From positions 124,001-188,000 of the forward strand of contig NZ_BOMB01000019.1 of the NCBI RefSeq assembly GCF_016861975.1: DNA of 64,000 bases, read 5' to 3'. Shown here one piece after another: positions 10,073-18,903 of the stretch (position 1 is its first letter; the number at the start of each line of letters is the position of its first letter). The notes under the pieces are model-generated. The model saw nothing but the letters and a program-made list of their open reading frames with translations. It was not told the origin of the DNA and did no database searches. Made by a program: the position numbers and the translations under genes. The DNA comes from Actinocatenispora rupis. GTDB taxonomy: Bacteria; Actinomycetota; Actinomycetes; Mycobacteriales; Micromonosporaceae.

Positions 10073-10883
10073 GCATCGCGCCGCGGTACTCGGCAGCCCG
10101 GTCGGCCATTCCCTGTCCCCGGCGATCCACACCGCCGGGTACGTCGCGGCGGGCCTGACCGGCTGGCGGTACGAGGCGCACGAGGTCACCGAGCCGGGGC
10201 TGGCCGGTTTCGTGGCGGGGCTGGGGCCGGAGTGGGCCGGTCTGTCGCTGACGATGCCGCTGAAGCACGTGGCGCTGACGGTCGCCGACGAGGTGACCGA
10301 CACCGCGACGCTGCTGGGTGCGGCGAACACGTTGCTGCTGCGCGGCGGTGTACGCCGGGCCGACAACACCGACGCGCCGGGCCTCGTCGACGCGCTGGCC
10401 GAGCGGGGCACCACCAGCGCCGGGCACGTCGCGGTACTCGGCGCCGGCGGTACGGCCCGCGCCGCCCTGTACGCCGCGTCCCGGCTGGGCGCCACCGACG
10501 TCACCGTGTACGCGCGCCGGCCGGACGCGGTGGCCGCGCTGCGCGACGTGACCGACCGGCTCGGGCTGGTGCTGCGGCACGCGGACTTCGCCGACCCGGC
10601 CGCGGCCGGCGCCGCCGACCTGGTCGTCTCGACGCTGCCGGCGGGCGCGGGCGACGCGTTCGCCCGGACGGTGCGGTGGCGTGCCGACGTTACGGTCTTC
10701 GACGTGCTGTATTCACCCTGGCCGACCGGGCTCGCCGCCGCCGCGACCGCCGCCGGCGCCCGCGTCCTCGGCGGCCTCGACCTGCTGCTCGCGCAGGCGG
10801 TCCGACAGTTCGAGCAGTTCACCGGCGTGCCCGCGCCGGCCGACGCGATGCGCGCCGCGCTGCGTTCGGCGGCGGGGAGCTGA
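10062..10883 (+). CDS. aroE: Shikimate dehydrogenase
   Basis: NADP-dependent reduction of 3-dehydroshikimate to shikimate. The substrate-binding SLSPAIH lies near the N-terminus, LSLTMPLKHVAL contains the catalytic lysine, NTDAPG the catalytic aspartate, and LGAGGTARAAL the nucleotide-binding loop. The 273-residue length is typical. It begins with GTG eleven bases inside mltG and ends TGATG, sharing a base with the next gene. It is the first of five shikimate-pathway genes here, interrupted only by a prepilin-type peptidase gene. Confidence 0.94.
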   Translation: MSAEHRAAVLGSPVGHSLSPAIHTAGYVAAGLTGWRYEAHEVTEPGLAGFVAGLGPEWAGLSLTMPLKHVALTVADEVTDTATLLGAANTLLLRGGVRRADNTDAPGLVDALAERGTTSAGHVAVLGAGGTARAALYAASRLGATDVTVYARRPDAVAALRDVTDRLGLVLRHADFADPAAAGAADLVVSTLPAGAGDAFARTVRWRADVTVFDVLYSPWPTGLAAAATAAGARVLGGLDLLLAQAVRQFEQFTGVPAPADAMRAALRSAAGS

Positions 10884-11566
10884 TGCTCGCGACCGGTCTC
10901 GCCGCGCTCGGCTGCGCTGGGGCGGGCGCGGCGGCGGGCCCGGCGCTCGCCGCGACCGCGGGCCGGCTGCCCGGCGTGACCACCGGCCCCCGCCGTACGG
11001 TGCTGGTCACGTGCCTCGCCGCCGGCGCGTTCGGGGTGGTGGCGCTCGGGCTGGTCGGCGACCCCGCCCGGCGGTACGCGCTGCCCGCGTTCCTGGTACT
11101 GGCCGCGGCCGGGGTGCTGCTGACCGTGATCGACGCGGACATCCGCCGGCTGCCGGACACGATCACGCTCCCGGCGTACCCGGCGGTGGCGGTGCTGCTG
11201 GCACCGGCGAGCCTGCTCGGTACCGCCGCGGTGGGCTGGCCGGGGCTGCTGCGCGCGGTACTGGGCGCGGTCGCCGCCGCCGCGGTGTACCTGGTGCTGT
11301 GCCTGGCGCCGGGATCGCAGCTCGGGTTCGGGGACGTGAAGCTGGCGGGGCTGCTGGGCCTGGCGCTGGGTTGGCTGTCCTGGGCGACGCTGGCGGTCGG
11401 CGTGGTCCTCGGCTTCGCGTACGGTGCCGGCTACGCGCTCGTCCTGTTGCTGTCCCGCCGGGCCGGTCTGCGTACCCGGATCCCGTTCGGGCCGGCGATG
11501 TTGGCGGGCGCGCTCACCGCCGTCCTGGTCGGCGACCGGCTGGCTGCCGGATACCTGGCGTTCTGA
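10883..11566 (+). CDS. Prepilin peptidase, A24 aspartic family
   Basis: A 227-residue polytopic membrane protein with about six hydrophobic segments. It carries the two aspartate motifs of A24 peptidases: [11 protein letters not shown] in the first half and GFGDVKLAG in the second. It lacks the N-terminal methyltransferase/zinc domain of bifunctional PilD and so is the short peptidase-only type. The expected role is cleavage of class III signal peptides of type IV-like pilins or Flp/Tad pilins; no pilin gene is in this window. The start overlaps aroE by one base. Placement between aroE and aroC suggests co-transcription only. Confidence 0.85.
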   Translation: MLATGLAALGCAGAGAAAGPALAATAGRLPGVTTGPRRTVLVTCLAAGAFGVVALGLVGDPARRYALPAFLVLAAAGVLLTVIDADIRRLPDTITLPAYPAVAVLLAPASLLGTAAVGWPGLLRAVLGAVAAAAVYLVLCLAPGSQLGFGDVKLAGLLGLALGWLSWATLAVGVVLGFAYGAGYALVLLLSRRAGLRTRIPFGPAMLAGALTAVLVGDRLAAGYLAF

Positions 11567-11627
11567 GGCTGGGACGCGGGCCGGCCACCGGCGGGTGGAT
11601 GACCGGGGCGTGACAGACTCTCTGGTT

Positions 11628-12806
11628 GTGTTGCGATGGTTGACTGCGGGAGAGTCGCACGGCCCCGCGCTGATGGGCGTCCTGGAGGGCGTACCGGCCG
11701 GCGTCGAGGTGACCAGTGCCGAGATCGGTGCCGAGCTGGCCCGCCGCCGCCTGGGGTACGGGCGGGGCGCACGGATGAAGTTCGAGCAGGACGCCGTCGA
11801 GGTGATCGGCGGGCTGCGGCACGGGCGCACGTTGGGCAGCCCGTTCGCGGTGCGGGTCGGTAACACCGAGTGGCCCAAGTGGCAGCAGGTGATGAGCCCC
11901 GACCCGGTCGACGAGGCGGAGCTGGCCGGGCAGGCCCGCAACGCGCCGTTGACGCGGCCGCGGCCGGGTCACGCCGACCTCGCCGGCATGCAGAAGTACG
12001 GGCACACCGACGCCCGGCCGATCCTCGAACGGGCCAGCGCCCGGGAGACCGCCGCCCGCGTCGCCCTCGGTACGGTGGCGAAGGCGTTGCTGCGCCAGAC
12101 GCTCGGTGTCGAGATCGTGTCGCACGTGGTGGAGCTGGGCCCGATCGCGGCGCCGGCCGACCGGCTGCCCGAGCCGGCCGACGCGGCCGCGATCGACGCC
12201 GACCCGATGCGCTGCCTGGACCCGGACGCCAGCGCGGCGATGGTCGCCGAGGTGGACGCCGCCCGCAAGGACGCCGACACGCTGGGCGGCATCGTCGAGG
12301 TCCTGGCGTACGGGCTGCCGCCGGGGCTCGGCAGTCACGTGCAGTGGGACCGGCGGCTCGACGCGCGGCTGGCCGCGGCGCTGATGTCGATCCAGGCGAT
12401 CAAGGGTGTCGAGTTCGGTGACGGGTTCACGCAGGCGCGCAGCCGCGGCTCGGTGGCGCACGACGAGATCGAGCCCACCGCCACCGGCGTACGGCGGCGC
12501 ACCGGTCGGGCCGGCGGTGTCGAGGGCGGCATGACCATCGGCGAGCCGCTGCGGGTACGGGCGGCGATGAAGCCGATCTCGTCGCTGAACCGGGCGCTGT
12601 CCACGGTGGACGTGGTCACCGGCGAGGCGACCACCGCGATCAACCAGCGGTCCGACGTCTGTGCCGTACCGGCGGGCGCGGTGGTGGCGGAGGCGATGGT
12701 GGCGCTGGTGCTCGCCGACGCCGTACTGGAGAAGTTCGGCGGCGACTCGGTGGCGGAGATCCGCCGCAACGCCGAGGCGTACCGCAAGGAGTTGGTGATC
12801 TCGTGA
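11628..12806 (+). CDS. aroC: Chorismate synthase
   Basis: FMN-dependent conversion of EPSP to chorismate, the last shikimate step. The protein (392 residues) opens with [17 protein letters not shown], the classical N-terminus, which fixes GTG as the start over longer open frames. [26 protein letters not shown] and [14 protein letters not shown] are the flavin- and substrate-site signatures. The gene follows the peptidase after 61 bases, the only real gap in the aro run, and overlaps aroK by four bases. Confidence 0.96.
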   Translation: MLRWLTAGESHGPALMGVLEGVPAGVEVTSAEIGAELARRRLGYGRGARMKFEQDAVEVIGGLRHGRTLGSPFAVRVGNTEWPKWQQVMSPDPVDEAELAGQARNAPLTRPRPGHADLAGMQKYGHTDARPILERASARETAARVALGTVAKALLRQTLGVEIVSHVVELGPIAAPADRLPEPADAAAIDADPMRCLDPDASAAMVAEVDAARKDADTLGGIVEVLAYGLPPGLGSHVQWDRRLDARLAAALMSIQAIKGVEFGDGFTQARSRGSVAHDEIEPTATGVRRRTGRAGGVEGGMTIGEPLRVRAAMKPISSLNRALSTVDVVTGEATTAINQRSDVCAVPAGAVVAEAMVALVLADAVLEKFGGDSVAEIRRNAEAYRKELVIS

Positions 12807-13348
12807 CGGCGGAGGCCGGACCGGGCGTGGACCGGCCCGCGTGCGTGCTGGTCGGCCCGCCGGGCGCGGGCAAGACCACGGTCGGTGGCCTGATCGCCGA
12901 CGCGCTGCGGGTGCCGTTCCTGGACACCGACGCGCTGATCGAGCGGTCCGCCGGCAAGCCGATCCCGGAGATCTTCTTCGACGAGGGCGAGGACCATTTC
13001 CGGGTACTCGAACGGGCCGCGGTGGCGGAGGCGCTCGCCGGGCACCGCGGCGTCCTCGCCCTCGGCGGTGGTGCCGTCCTGGCCGACGACACCCGCGAGC
13101 TGCTGATGGAGCACCTGGTGGTGTACCTGTCGGTGGAGCTGGCCGACGCCGCGAAGCGGGTCGGCCTGGGCGCCAGTCGCCCGCTGCTGGCGGTCAATCC
13201 GCGCGCCACGATGCGGCACCTGCTGGACGCCCGCCGCCCGCTGTACGAGGAGGTCGCGGACGTCGTGGTCCCGACCGACGGCATCGACCCGGAGCAGGTC
13301 GCCGAGACGGTCCTGCTCGCCCTGTCCGACCCGGAGGTACGTGGATGA
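12803..13348 (+). CDS. aroK: Shikimate kinase
   Basis: A 181-residue P-loop kinase making shikimate 3-phosphate. Walker A is [18 protein letters not shown] holds the Mg and shikimate-binding aspartates, and LALGGGAVL is the substrate-binding glycine motif. [21 protein letters not shown] covers the lid arginine region. The GTG start overlaps aroC and its stop overlaps the ATG of aroB, so aroC-aroK-aroB-aroQ are translationally coupled. Confidence 0.95.
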   Translation: MTAEAGPGVDRPACVLVGPPGAGKTTVGGLIADALRVPFLDTDALIERSAGKPIPEIFFDEGEDHFRVLERAAVAEALAGHRGVLALGGGAVLADDTRELLMEHLVVYLSVELADAAKRVGLGASRPLLAVNPRATMRHLLDARRPLYEEVADVVVPTDGIDPEQVAETVLLALSDPEVRG

Positions 13349-14427
13349 CGGCGATCCAGGTCGGTGGGGACCGGCCGTACGACGTGGTGGTGGGGCGTGA
13401 CCTGCTCGGCGGGCTCGCCGGCTACCTGGACGGTGCCCGGCAGGTCGCGGTCGTGCACGCGCCGCCGCTGACGGCGCTGGCGGAGAGGACCGCGGCGACA
13501 CTGTCCGACGCCGGGCTGCGGCCGTTGCTGGTCGCGGTACCGGACGCGGAGAAGGGCAAGACCGTCGCGGTCGCCGACCACTGCTGGGCGGAGCTGGGCC
13601 GCGCCGGCTTCACCCGTACCGACGCGGTGGTCGGGCTGGGCGGCGGCGCGGTGACCGACCTGGCCGGGTTCGTCGCCGCCTGCTGGCTGCGCGGCGTGCG
13701 CGTGGTGCAGGTGCCGACCAGCCTGTTGGGCATGGTCGACGCCGCGGTCGGCGGCAAGACCGGCGTGAACACGATGGCCGGCAAGAACCTGGTCGGCGCG
13801 TTCCATCCGCCGGCCGCGGTGCTGTGCGACCTGGACACTCTCGCCACCCTCGGCCACGAGGAGCTGGTCGGCGGGCTCGCCGAGGTGATCAAGTGCGGGT
13901 TCATCGCCGACGAGCAGATCCTGCGCCTGGTCGAGGCCGACCCGGCCGCCGCCGCCGACCCCGCCTCCCCGGTGCTGCGCGAGCTGGTGGAGCGGGCGGT
14001 GGCGGTGAAGGCCGAGGTGGTCGCCGGTGACCTGCGCGAGTCGGGGCGCCGCATCGTCCTCAACTACGGGCACACGCTCGGGCACGCGATCGAGCGGCAC
14101 GAGGGGTACCGGTGGCGGCACGGCCACGCCGTCTCCGTCGGCCTGGTGTACGCGGCGGCCCTGGCGCGGCGGCGTGGCCTGATCGACGCCGGTACGGCCG
14201 ACCGGCACGCCGCGGTGCTGTCCTCGGTGGGCCTGCCGACCACGTACCGGCCGGACGCGTTCGACGAGCTGCTGCCGGCGATGCGGCTGGACAAGAAGGC
14301 GCAGGGCGACACGCTGCGGTTCGTCCTGCTGTCCGGGCCGGGGGAGCCGACCGTGGTGTCCGACGTGAGCGAGCCGGAGCTGCGCGCCACGTACCTGGAG
14401 GTCTGTGTGCCGGTGGAGGCGTCGTGA
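13345..14427 (+). CDS. aroB: 3-dehydroquinate synthase
   Basis: NAD- and metal-dependent cyclisation of DAHP to 3-dehydroquinate, the second shikimate step. The 360-residue protein shows the NAD-binding [15 protein letters not shown], the active-site [11 protein letters not shown] and [10 protein letters not shown], and the metal ligands in [21 protein letters not shown] and [12 protein letters not shown] clear GGAGG lies eight bases before the ATG. It overlaps both neighbours by four bases. Confidence 0.96.
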   Translation: MTAIQVGGDRPYDVVVGRDLLGGLAGYLDGARQVAVVHAPPLTALAERTAATLSDAGLRPLLVAVPDAEKGKTVAVADHCWAELGRAGFTRTDAVVGLGGGAVTDLAGFVAACWLRGVRVVQVPTSLLGMVDAAVGGKTGVNTMAGKNLVGAFHPPAAVLCDLDTLATLGHEELVGGLAEVIKCGFIADEQILRLVEADPAAAADPASPVLRELVERAVAVKAEVVAGDLRESGRRIVLNYGHTLGHAIERHEGYRWRHGHAVSVGLVYAAALARRRGLIDAGTADRHAAVLSSVGLPTTYRPDAFDELLPAMRLDKKAQGDTLRFVLLSGPGEPTVVSDVSEPELRATYLEVCVPVEAS

Positions 14428-14873
14428 GGCGCGTGGACGTGCTCAACGGGCCGAACCTGGGCCGGCTCGGCGTCCGCGAGCCGGACGTGTACGGCACGGC
14501 CACCCACGCCGACCTGGTCGCCCTGTGCGAGCGGGTCGGCGCGGAGCTGGGGCTGGCGGTGACGGTGCGCCAGACCGACGCCGAGTACGAGATGCTCGGC
14601 TGGTTGCACGAGGCGGCCGACGCCGGCGCCGCGGTGGTGCTCAACCCGGCCGCCTGGACGCACTACTCGGTCGCGGTCCGCGACGCGTGCGCGATGCTGA
14701 CCGCGCCGCTGGTCGAGGTGCACCTGTCGAACGTGCACGCCCGTGAGGAGTTCCGCCGTACGTCGCTGGTGTCGCCGGTCGCCACCGGCGTCATCTGCGG
14801 CCTGGGCGTCGAGGGCTACCGGCTGGCCCTCACGTACCTCGCGGGGCGGCTGACGGCGCCGCAGACGCCGTAG
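14424..14873 (+). CDS. aroQ: 3-dehydroquinate dehydratase, type II
   Basis: A 149-residue type II dehydroquinase that dehydrates 3-dehydroquinate and normally forms dodecamers. Asn11, Arg18 and Tyr23 in [19 protein letters not shown] fit the catalytic Asn/Arg/Tyr of the family; NPAAWTH and [11 protein letters not shown] supply the conserved Asn and His positions. The divergent RQTDAEYEM loop matches the actinobacterial form rather than the RQSNHEGE of other bacteria. It is the last gene of the aro run. A convergent minus-strand gene ends only seven bases away. Confidence 0.94.
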   Translation: MRRVDVLNGPNLGRLGVREPDVYGTATHADLVALCERVGAELGLAVTVRQTDAEYEMLGWLHEAADAGAAVVLNPAAWTHYSVAVRDACAMLTAPLVEVHLSNVHAREEFRRTSLVSPVATGVICGLGVEGYRLALTYLAGRLTAPQTP

Positions 14874-14879
14874 CGGCCG

Positions 14880-15347
14880 TCACCCGGCGGCGCGGGCGAC
14901 GGCGGCGGCCAGCCAGTCCGGCAGCCGGTCCAGGCAGTCCCGCCAGCCGCGGGCCTGCGCCTCCCGGTCCTCCTCGTCCTCGCAGCCGGCGTGCTCGACG
15001 GTCAGCGCGGTGCCGTCGTCGGCGTCGGCGAGCCGGACGAGTACCTGCGCGGTGCCCTCGCCGCTCTCCCACCGCCAGGTGAACTCCAGCAGCCCCGGCT
15101 CCTCGACCCGGAGGTACTCGCCGCTGACGGCGGTGGTCATGCTGCGCGAGGCCGACCCGGAGATCCGGTACCGTCCGCCGGGCCGCGCGTCGGCCTGTAC
15201 CCGCGGCGACAGCCGGGCCGGCCAGAACCAGGCGGACAGCGCGTTGGGATCGGTGAAGGCCCGCCACACCACCTCGCGTGGTGCGGCGACGGTGCGCTCG
15301 ATCCGTGCCGGCGGCACCGCGTCACCGGTCTCCTGGGCCTCACTCAT
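14880..15347 (-). CDS. SRPBCC (AHSA1/START-like) domain protein
   Basis: A 155-residue helix-grip protein of the AHSA1/SRPBCC superfamily. RIERTVAAPREVVWRAFTDP is the usual first strand and helix, followed by WFWPARLSPRVQADARPGGRYRI and LEFTWRW; the C-terminal helix GWRDCLDRLPDWLAAAV is typical. Such proteins bind hydrophobic ligands or act as polyketide cyclase-like or co-chaperone-like proteins; the ligand here is unknown. GAGGAGG stands eight bases before the ATG. In many actinobacteria an M24 aminopeptidase gene occupies the place between aroQ and efp, so this gene sits at a variable spot. Confidence 0.82.
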   Translation of the reverse strand: MSEAQETGDAVPPARIERTVAAPREVVWRAFTDPNALSAWFWPARLSPRVQADARPGGRYRISGSASRSMTTAVSGEYLRVEEPGLLEFTWRWESGEGTAQVLVRLADADDGTALTVEHAGCEDEEDREAQARGWRDCLDRLPDWLAAAVARAAG

Positions 15348-15483
15348 GCGTCCTCCTCACCGGGGTCGTGAGCCGCGGGCTGGCACTGCCGAAACGGGGG
15401 GCGACTCACTGTCCCGTCCGTCCACGGTCGAGATCATGCCCCGAACGGCCGGTACGGTCGAGTCGGGGTGGTTCCACGGCCGG

Positions 15484-15489
15484 TAGACT
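15484..15489 (+). promoter_or_regulatory. Candidate -10 element for efp
   Basis: TAGACT, fitting the TANNNT consensus of the principal sigma factor, stands 85 bases before the efp start in a 227-base intergenic gap. I see no convincing -35 at the expected distance, so this rests on the -10 alone. A similar hexamer (TAGACT or TAAACT) precedes def and metK in this window. Confidence 0.3.
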
Positions 15490-15574
15490 TTCCAGGGTTT
15501 GTCAACGACCTCCATCCCGCGACCATGAGACGTCGGTGATCCCGACGCCGTAGACGAAAGAGACACACAAGCGT

Positions 15575-16132
15575 ATGGCCACCACGAATGACCTGAAAAA
15601 CGGCCTGGTTCTCAACCTCGACGGGCAGCTCTGGTCCGTCGTCGAGTTCCAGCATGTCAAGCCCGGCAAGGGCGGTGCGTTCGTGCGGACGACGCTGAAG
15701 AACGTGCTCAACGGCAAGGTCGTGGACAAGACGTTCAACGCCGGCACCAAGGTCGAGACCGCCACCGTCGACAAGCGCACCATGCAGTACCTGTACGCCG
15801 ACGGTGAGGACTTCGTCTTCATGGACGCCGAGACCTTCGACCAGGTCAACGTGCCCGGCGGCACGGTCGGCGACGCCGCGAAGTACCTGTTGGACAACGC
15901 CGAGGTGACGGTCGGCTTCCACGAGGGCACCGCGCTGTACATCGAGCTGCCGACCTCGGTCGAGGTGGAGGTCACCTACACCGAGCCGGGCCTGCAGGGC
16001 GACCGCTCCACCGGCGGTACGAAGCCGGCCACCGTACAGACCGGCGCGTCGGTGGCGGTGCCGCTGTTCGTCAACACCGGCGACAAGATCAAGGTCGACA
16101 CCCGCGACGGCCGTTACCTCGGCCGGGTCTGA
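15575..16132 (+). CDS. efp: Elongation factor P
   Basis: A 185-residue, three-barrel translation factor that relieves ribosome stalling at polyproline stretches. Domain I opens [13 protein letters not shown] and carries the tip loop [12 protein letters not shown] with Lys32 at the position modified in some bacteria; no modification genes are visible here. [13 protein letters not shown] belongs to domain II, and [20 protein letters not shown] is the C-terminal domain III signature. The next gene, nusB, starts two bases after its stop, so the two are surely co-transcribed. Confidence 0.97.
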   Translation: MATTNDLKNGLVLNLDGQLWSVVEFQHVKPGKGGAFVRTTLKNVLNGKVVDKTFNAGTKVETATVDKRTMQYLYADGEDFVFMDAETFDQVNVPGGTVGDAAKYLLDNAEVTVGFHEGTALYIELPTSVEVEVTYTEPGLQGDRSTGGTKPATVQTGASVAVPLFVNTGDKIKVDTRDGRYLGRV

Positions 16133-16134
16133 GC

Positions 16135-16578
16135 GTGCCGACCGTGACCGAGCCGCGTTCCGCCCCGGGCATGTCGACCCGGACCAAGGCGCGCAAGCGT
16201 GCCCTCGACGTGCTGTACGAGGCGGACCTGCGCGGTGAGGAGCCGCAGGTCGTGCTGCGCCGCCGGGTGGAGTGGGCCGAGCCGCCCGTCCGGGCGTACA
16301 CGGTGACTCTCGTGGAGGGCTACCAGCAGCACGCCGAGGAGATCGACCACCTGCTCGCGACGTACTCGGAGGGGTGGTCGCTGGCGCGGATGCCGGCGGT
16401 CGACCGCAACCTGCTGCGGGTGGCGGTGTTCGAGCTGCTGCACGCCGACGACGTGGACGACGCGGTGGTGATGAGCGAGGCGCTGGAGCTGGCCGAGTCG
16501 CTGTCCACCGACGAGTCGCCGAAGTTCGTCAACGGGCTGCTGGCCCGCATCGCCGAGGTCGTCCGCGACCGGAGCTGA
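16135..16578 (+). CDS. nusB: Transcription antitermination factor NusB
   Basis: All-helical NusB (147 residues from the GTG used here), which with S10 binds boxA RNA in rRNA antitermination. TKARKRALDVLYEADLRGE is the signature first helix and MPAVDRNLLRVAVFELLH the central one; the end SPKFVNGLLARIAEV is equally typical. The start is uncertain: the ATG twelve codons in (MSTRTKARKRALD) would give a more standard N-terminus. The gene ends just before a strong palindromic terminator shared with bldD. Confidence 0.93.
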   Translation: MPTVTEPRSAPGMSTRTKARKRALDVLYEADLRGEEPQVVLRRRVEWAEPPVRAYTVTLVEGYQQHAEEIDHLLATYSEGWSLARMPAVDRNLLRVAVFELLHADDVDDAVVMSEALELAESLSTDESPKFVNGLLARIAEVVRDRS

Positions 16579-16612
16579 CGCGCGGCTGACTGTCGGCGCG
16601 TACCGGGCATGG

Positions 16613-16648
16613 AACGGGCGCCCGCGGTGATCACCGCGGGCGCCCGTT
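16613..16648. terminator. 36-base perfect palindrome, bidirectional terminator
   Basis: A perfect 36-base inverted repeat centred on TGATCA, with half-site AACGGGCGCCCGCGGTGA, lies between the converging ends of nusB and bldD. Because it reads identically on both strands it can form a very stable hairpin in either transcript, and it is followed by a short T run on the plus side (GTTTCGTC). A dual-purpose terminator is the natural reading. Confidence 0.8.
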
Positions 16649-16681
16649 TCGTCGTCCCTGCCGTACCCAGAGGGTCGGCTG

Positions 16682-17170
16682 TCACCCGCCGAACAGGGCT
16701 CGCGGGTCGGCGACCAGCACACCCAGCTCGGTGAAGCGCTCCACCAGGCCCGACGGCGACGTGTCGTACACGATCGCCAGCGCGCGCAGGTCGTCGGCGC
16801 GGATGGACAGCACGCGACCGTTGTAGTCACCGCGCTGCTGCTGGATCGCACGGGCGTACCGGGCGACGGGCGCGAGCTCGTCGGCGGTGTGCTCGTACAG
16901 CTGCTCCAGGTCCAGGACGATCTTGCCCGCAGACTCCTGCCGGGTGCCGCCACCGTCGGGCAGCAGCTCGGCTACCGGAACCCGGTAGAAGTCGGCGAGC
17001 TCGGCCAGCCGGGCGACGGTGACCGCACGGTCCCCGCGCTCGTACGAACCGACCACCACTGCCTTCCACCGGCCTCCCGACTTCTCCTCCACCCCCTGCA
17101 GGGACAGTCCCTGCTGTTGGCGGATGGCGCGCAGTCGGGCGCCGAGGGACTTCGCGTACTCAGACGGCAT
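16682..17170 (-). CDS. bldD: Developmental master regulator BldD
   Basis: A 162-residue transcription factor of the BldD family, which represses sporulation genes while bound to tetrameric c-di-GMP. The XRE-type helix-turn-helix domain spans residues 1-75 (MPSEYAKSLGARLRAIRQQQ, GRWKAVVVGSYERGDR). The C-terminal domain carries the c-di-GMP signature RGD (113-115), eight residues, then RADD (124-127); Streptomyces has RQDD, so only the Gln differs. The ATG giving MPSEYAK was chosen over a longer frame because the family starts there and GGGAG precedes it by seven bases. A candidate self-operator lies about 50 bases upstream. Confidence 0.95.
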   Translation of the reverse strand: MPSEYAKSLGARLRAIRQQQGLSLQGVEEKSGGRWKAVVVGSYERGDRAVTVARLAELADFYRVPVAELLPDGGGTRQESAGKIVLDLEQLYEHTADELAPVARYARAIQQQRGDYNGRVLSIRADDLRALAIVYDTSPSGLVERFTELGVLVADPRALFGG

Positions 17171-17215
17171 GCGCTGACTCCCACTCACATGGCCGAGGTC
17201 TCTCCCCAGCAATCG

Positions 17216-17228
17216 CTACGGAGCGTGA
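17216..17228 (-). promoter_or_regulatory. Candidate BldD box upstream of bldD
   Basis: Read on the minus strand, TCACGCTCCGTAG matches seven of the nine fixed positions of the pseudo-palindromic BldD consensus TNACNC(A/T)GNGTNA. BldD proteins are known to repress their own gene, and this site lies about 46 bases upstream of the bldD start, where autorepression would be expected. The two mismatches keep confidence low. Confidence 0.4.
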
Positions 17229-17276
17229 CGGTATTCCGATCAACGACGGTCGGTCAAGTACCGGTCACCCGAAAAC

Positions 17277-17303
17277 TTGCGCGAATCTGAGTGTTGGTAG
17301 TGT
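17277..17303 (+). promoter_or_regulatory. Candidate promoter of the pyr operon
   Basis: TTGCGC and TAGTGT are separated by 15 bases in the gap between bldD and pyrR. Start of transcription near 17310 would leave a leader of roughly 50 bases containing the PyrR hairpin. The short spacer makes this a weak match to the principal sigma consensus. Confidence 0.3.
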
Positions 17304-17330
17304 TGAGCGCGCGTATGGCGTCCTTTAAGG

Positions 17331-17355
17331 CCCGTCCCGTGAGGCGGGGAAGGAG
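17331..17355 (+). promoter_or_regulatory. PyrR-binding RNA hairpin overlapping the pyrR ribosome binding site
   Basis: CCCG and CGGG pair around a loop reading TCCCGTGAGG, closely resembling the PyrR anti-antiterminator loop (UCCAGAGAGG type), and the Shine-Dalgarno sequence AAGGAG begins two bases after the stem. Mycobacterial PyrR is known to repress translation by binding such a leader element when UMP is plentiful. The same mechanism is inferred here because no terminator-like U tract follows. Confidence 0.6.
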
Positions 17356-17362
17356 TCCCAGT

Positions 17363-17992
17363 ATGACCGCACCACCTGCCGACCTGCCCGAAGGTCGGCC
17401 CGATCAGGGTGCCGCGGACCAGGCGAATTCGCCGGCCGAGGCCCAGCCCGCCCAGCCGCGGCCGATCCTCAACGCATCGGACCTCGCGCGCATCACGGCG
17501 CGGATCGCCCATCAGATCCTCGAAAAGACACGTGGCGCAGAACACACGGTGCTGCTCGGTATCCCGACCCGCGGAGTACCGCTGGCGCACCGGCTCGCCG
17601 ACCGGATCGCCGCGTTCGAGGGCGTCGACGTGCCGGTCGGCATCCTCGACGTCACGCTCTACCGCGACGACCTGCGGTTGCGCGGCACCCGTGCACTCGG
17701 TCCGACCGACCTGCCCGCCGACGGCATCGACGGCAAGCGCGTCATCCTCACCGACGACGTGCTGTTCTCCGGCCGTACGGTGCGGGCCGCGCTCGACGCG
17801 CTGAACGATCTGGGCCGGCCCAGCCAGGTGCAGCTCGCGGTGCTCGTCGACCGCGGCCACCGGCAACTGCCGATCCGCGCCGACTACGTCGGCAAGAACC
17901 TGCCCACCTCGCTGGCCGAGAGCGTGCGCGTACTGCTGCGCGAGGTCGACGGCGACGACGCGGTCCTGCTGGCCGACCGGGAGGTCCGATGA
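17363..17992 (+). CDS. pyrR: Pyrimidine operon regulator PyrR / uracil phosphoribosyltransferase
   Basis: A 209-residue PRTase-fold regulator that senses UMP and binds the pyr leader RNA. After a Pro/Ala-rich N-terminal extension of about 35 residues comes the family core: [40 protein letters not shown], and the PRPP loop [20 protein letters not shown]. The ATG preceded by AAGGAG was chosen; an upstream GTG in frame would place 24 residues inside the leader hairpin. It overlaps pyrB by four bases and heads a seven-gene UMP biosynthesis operon. Confidence 0.95.
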   Translation: MTAPPADLPEGRPDQGAADQANSPAEAQPAQPRPILNASDLARITARIAHQILEKTRGAEHTVLLGIPTRGVPLAHRLADRIAAFEGVDVPVGILDVTLYRDDLRLRGTRALGPTDLPADGIDGKRVILTDDVLFSGRTVRAALDALNDLGRPSQVQLAVLVDRGHRQLPIRADYVGKNLPTSLAESVRVLLREVDGDDAVLLADREVR

Positions 17993-18903
17993 TCGCCCAC
18001 CTGCTGTCCGCGGCCGACCTGGACCGCGAGACCGCCACGCTGGTACTCGACACGGCGACCGAGATGGCGACCGTGGCCGGGCGCGAGGTGAAGAAGCTGC
18101 CGACGTTGCGCGGCCGTACCGTGGTCAACCTGTTCTACGAGGACTCGACGCGGACCCGCACCTCGTTCGAGGTGGCCGCGAAGCGGCTGAGCGCCGACGT
18201 GATCAACTTCTCCGCCAAGGGGTCGAGCGTGTCCAAGGGCGAGAGCCTGAAGGACACCGCGCTGACGCTGCAGGCGATGGGTGCCGACGCGGTCGTGATC
18301 CGGCACTCGGCGTCCGGCGCGGCACACCGGCTCGCGCACTGGGTCGACGGCAGCGTCGTCAACGCCGGCGACGGTACGCACGAGCACCCCACGCAGGCGC
18401 TGCTCGACGCGTACACGATGCGTTCGCGGCTGGGCAAGCTCGACGGGGTACGCGTGGCGATCGTCGGCGACGTGCTGCACAGCCGCGTCGCCCGGTCGAA
18501 CGTGACGCTGCTCGCGACGCTCGGTGCCGAGGTGACGCTGGTCAGTCCGCCCACGCTGCTGCCGGTCGGGGTCGACTCGTGGCCCGCCGCCGTGTCGTAC
18601 GACCTGGACGCGGTGCTGCCGGACACCGACGCGGTGATGATGCTGCGGGTCCAGCGGGAGCGGATGAACGACTCGTTCTTCCCGTCGGCCCGGGAGTACG
18701 CGCGGCGCTACGGGCTGGACGGCGCGCGCATGCGGGCGCTGCCCGACCACGCGATCGTGATGCACCCCGGCCCGATGAACCGGGGCATGGAGATCGCACC
18801 GGAGGTGGCCGACTCGGCCCGCTCCACCATCGTCGAACAGGTGGCCAACGGCGTCAGCGTCCGGATGGCCGTGCTGTACCTGCTGCTGGGGGGAAAGTCG
18901 TGA
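17989..18903 (+). CDS. pyrB: Aspartate carbamoyltransferase catalytic subunit
   Basis: A 304-residue catalytic chain condensing carbamoyl phosphate and aspartate. [13 protein letters not shown] is the carbamoyl phosphate loop, [12 protein letters not shown] the 80s loop, [15 protein letters not shown] the second substrate site, and [12 protein letters not shown] the C-terminal signature. No pyrI regulatory-chain gene is present, normal for actinobacteria where pyrB precedes pyrC. Both ends overlap neighbours by four bases. Confidence 0.97.
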   Translation: MIAHLLSAADLDRETATLVLDTATEMATVAGREVKKLPTLRGRTVVNLFYEDSTRTRTSFEVAAKRLSADVINFSAKGSSVSKGESLKDTALTLQAMGADAVVIRHSASGAAHRLAHWVDGSVVNAGDGTHEHPTQALLDAYTMRSRLGKLDGVRVAIVGDVLHSRVARSNVTLLATLGAEVTLVSPPTLLPVGVDSWPAAVSYDLDAVLPDTDAVMMLRVQRERMNDSFFPSAREYARRYGLDGARMRALPDHAIVMHPGPMNRGMEIAPEVADSARSTIVEQVANGVSVRMAVLYLLLGGKS

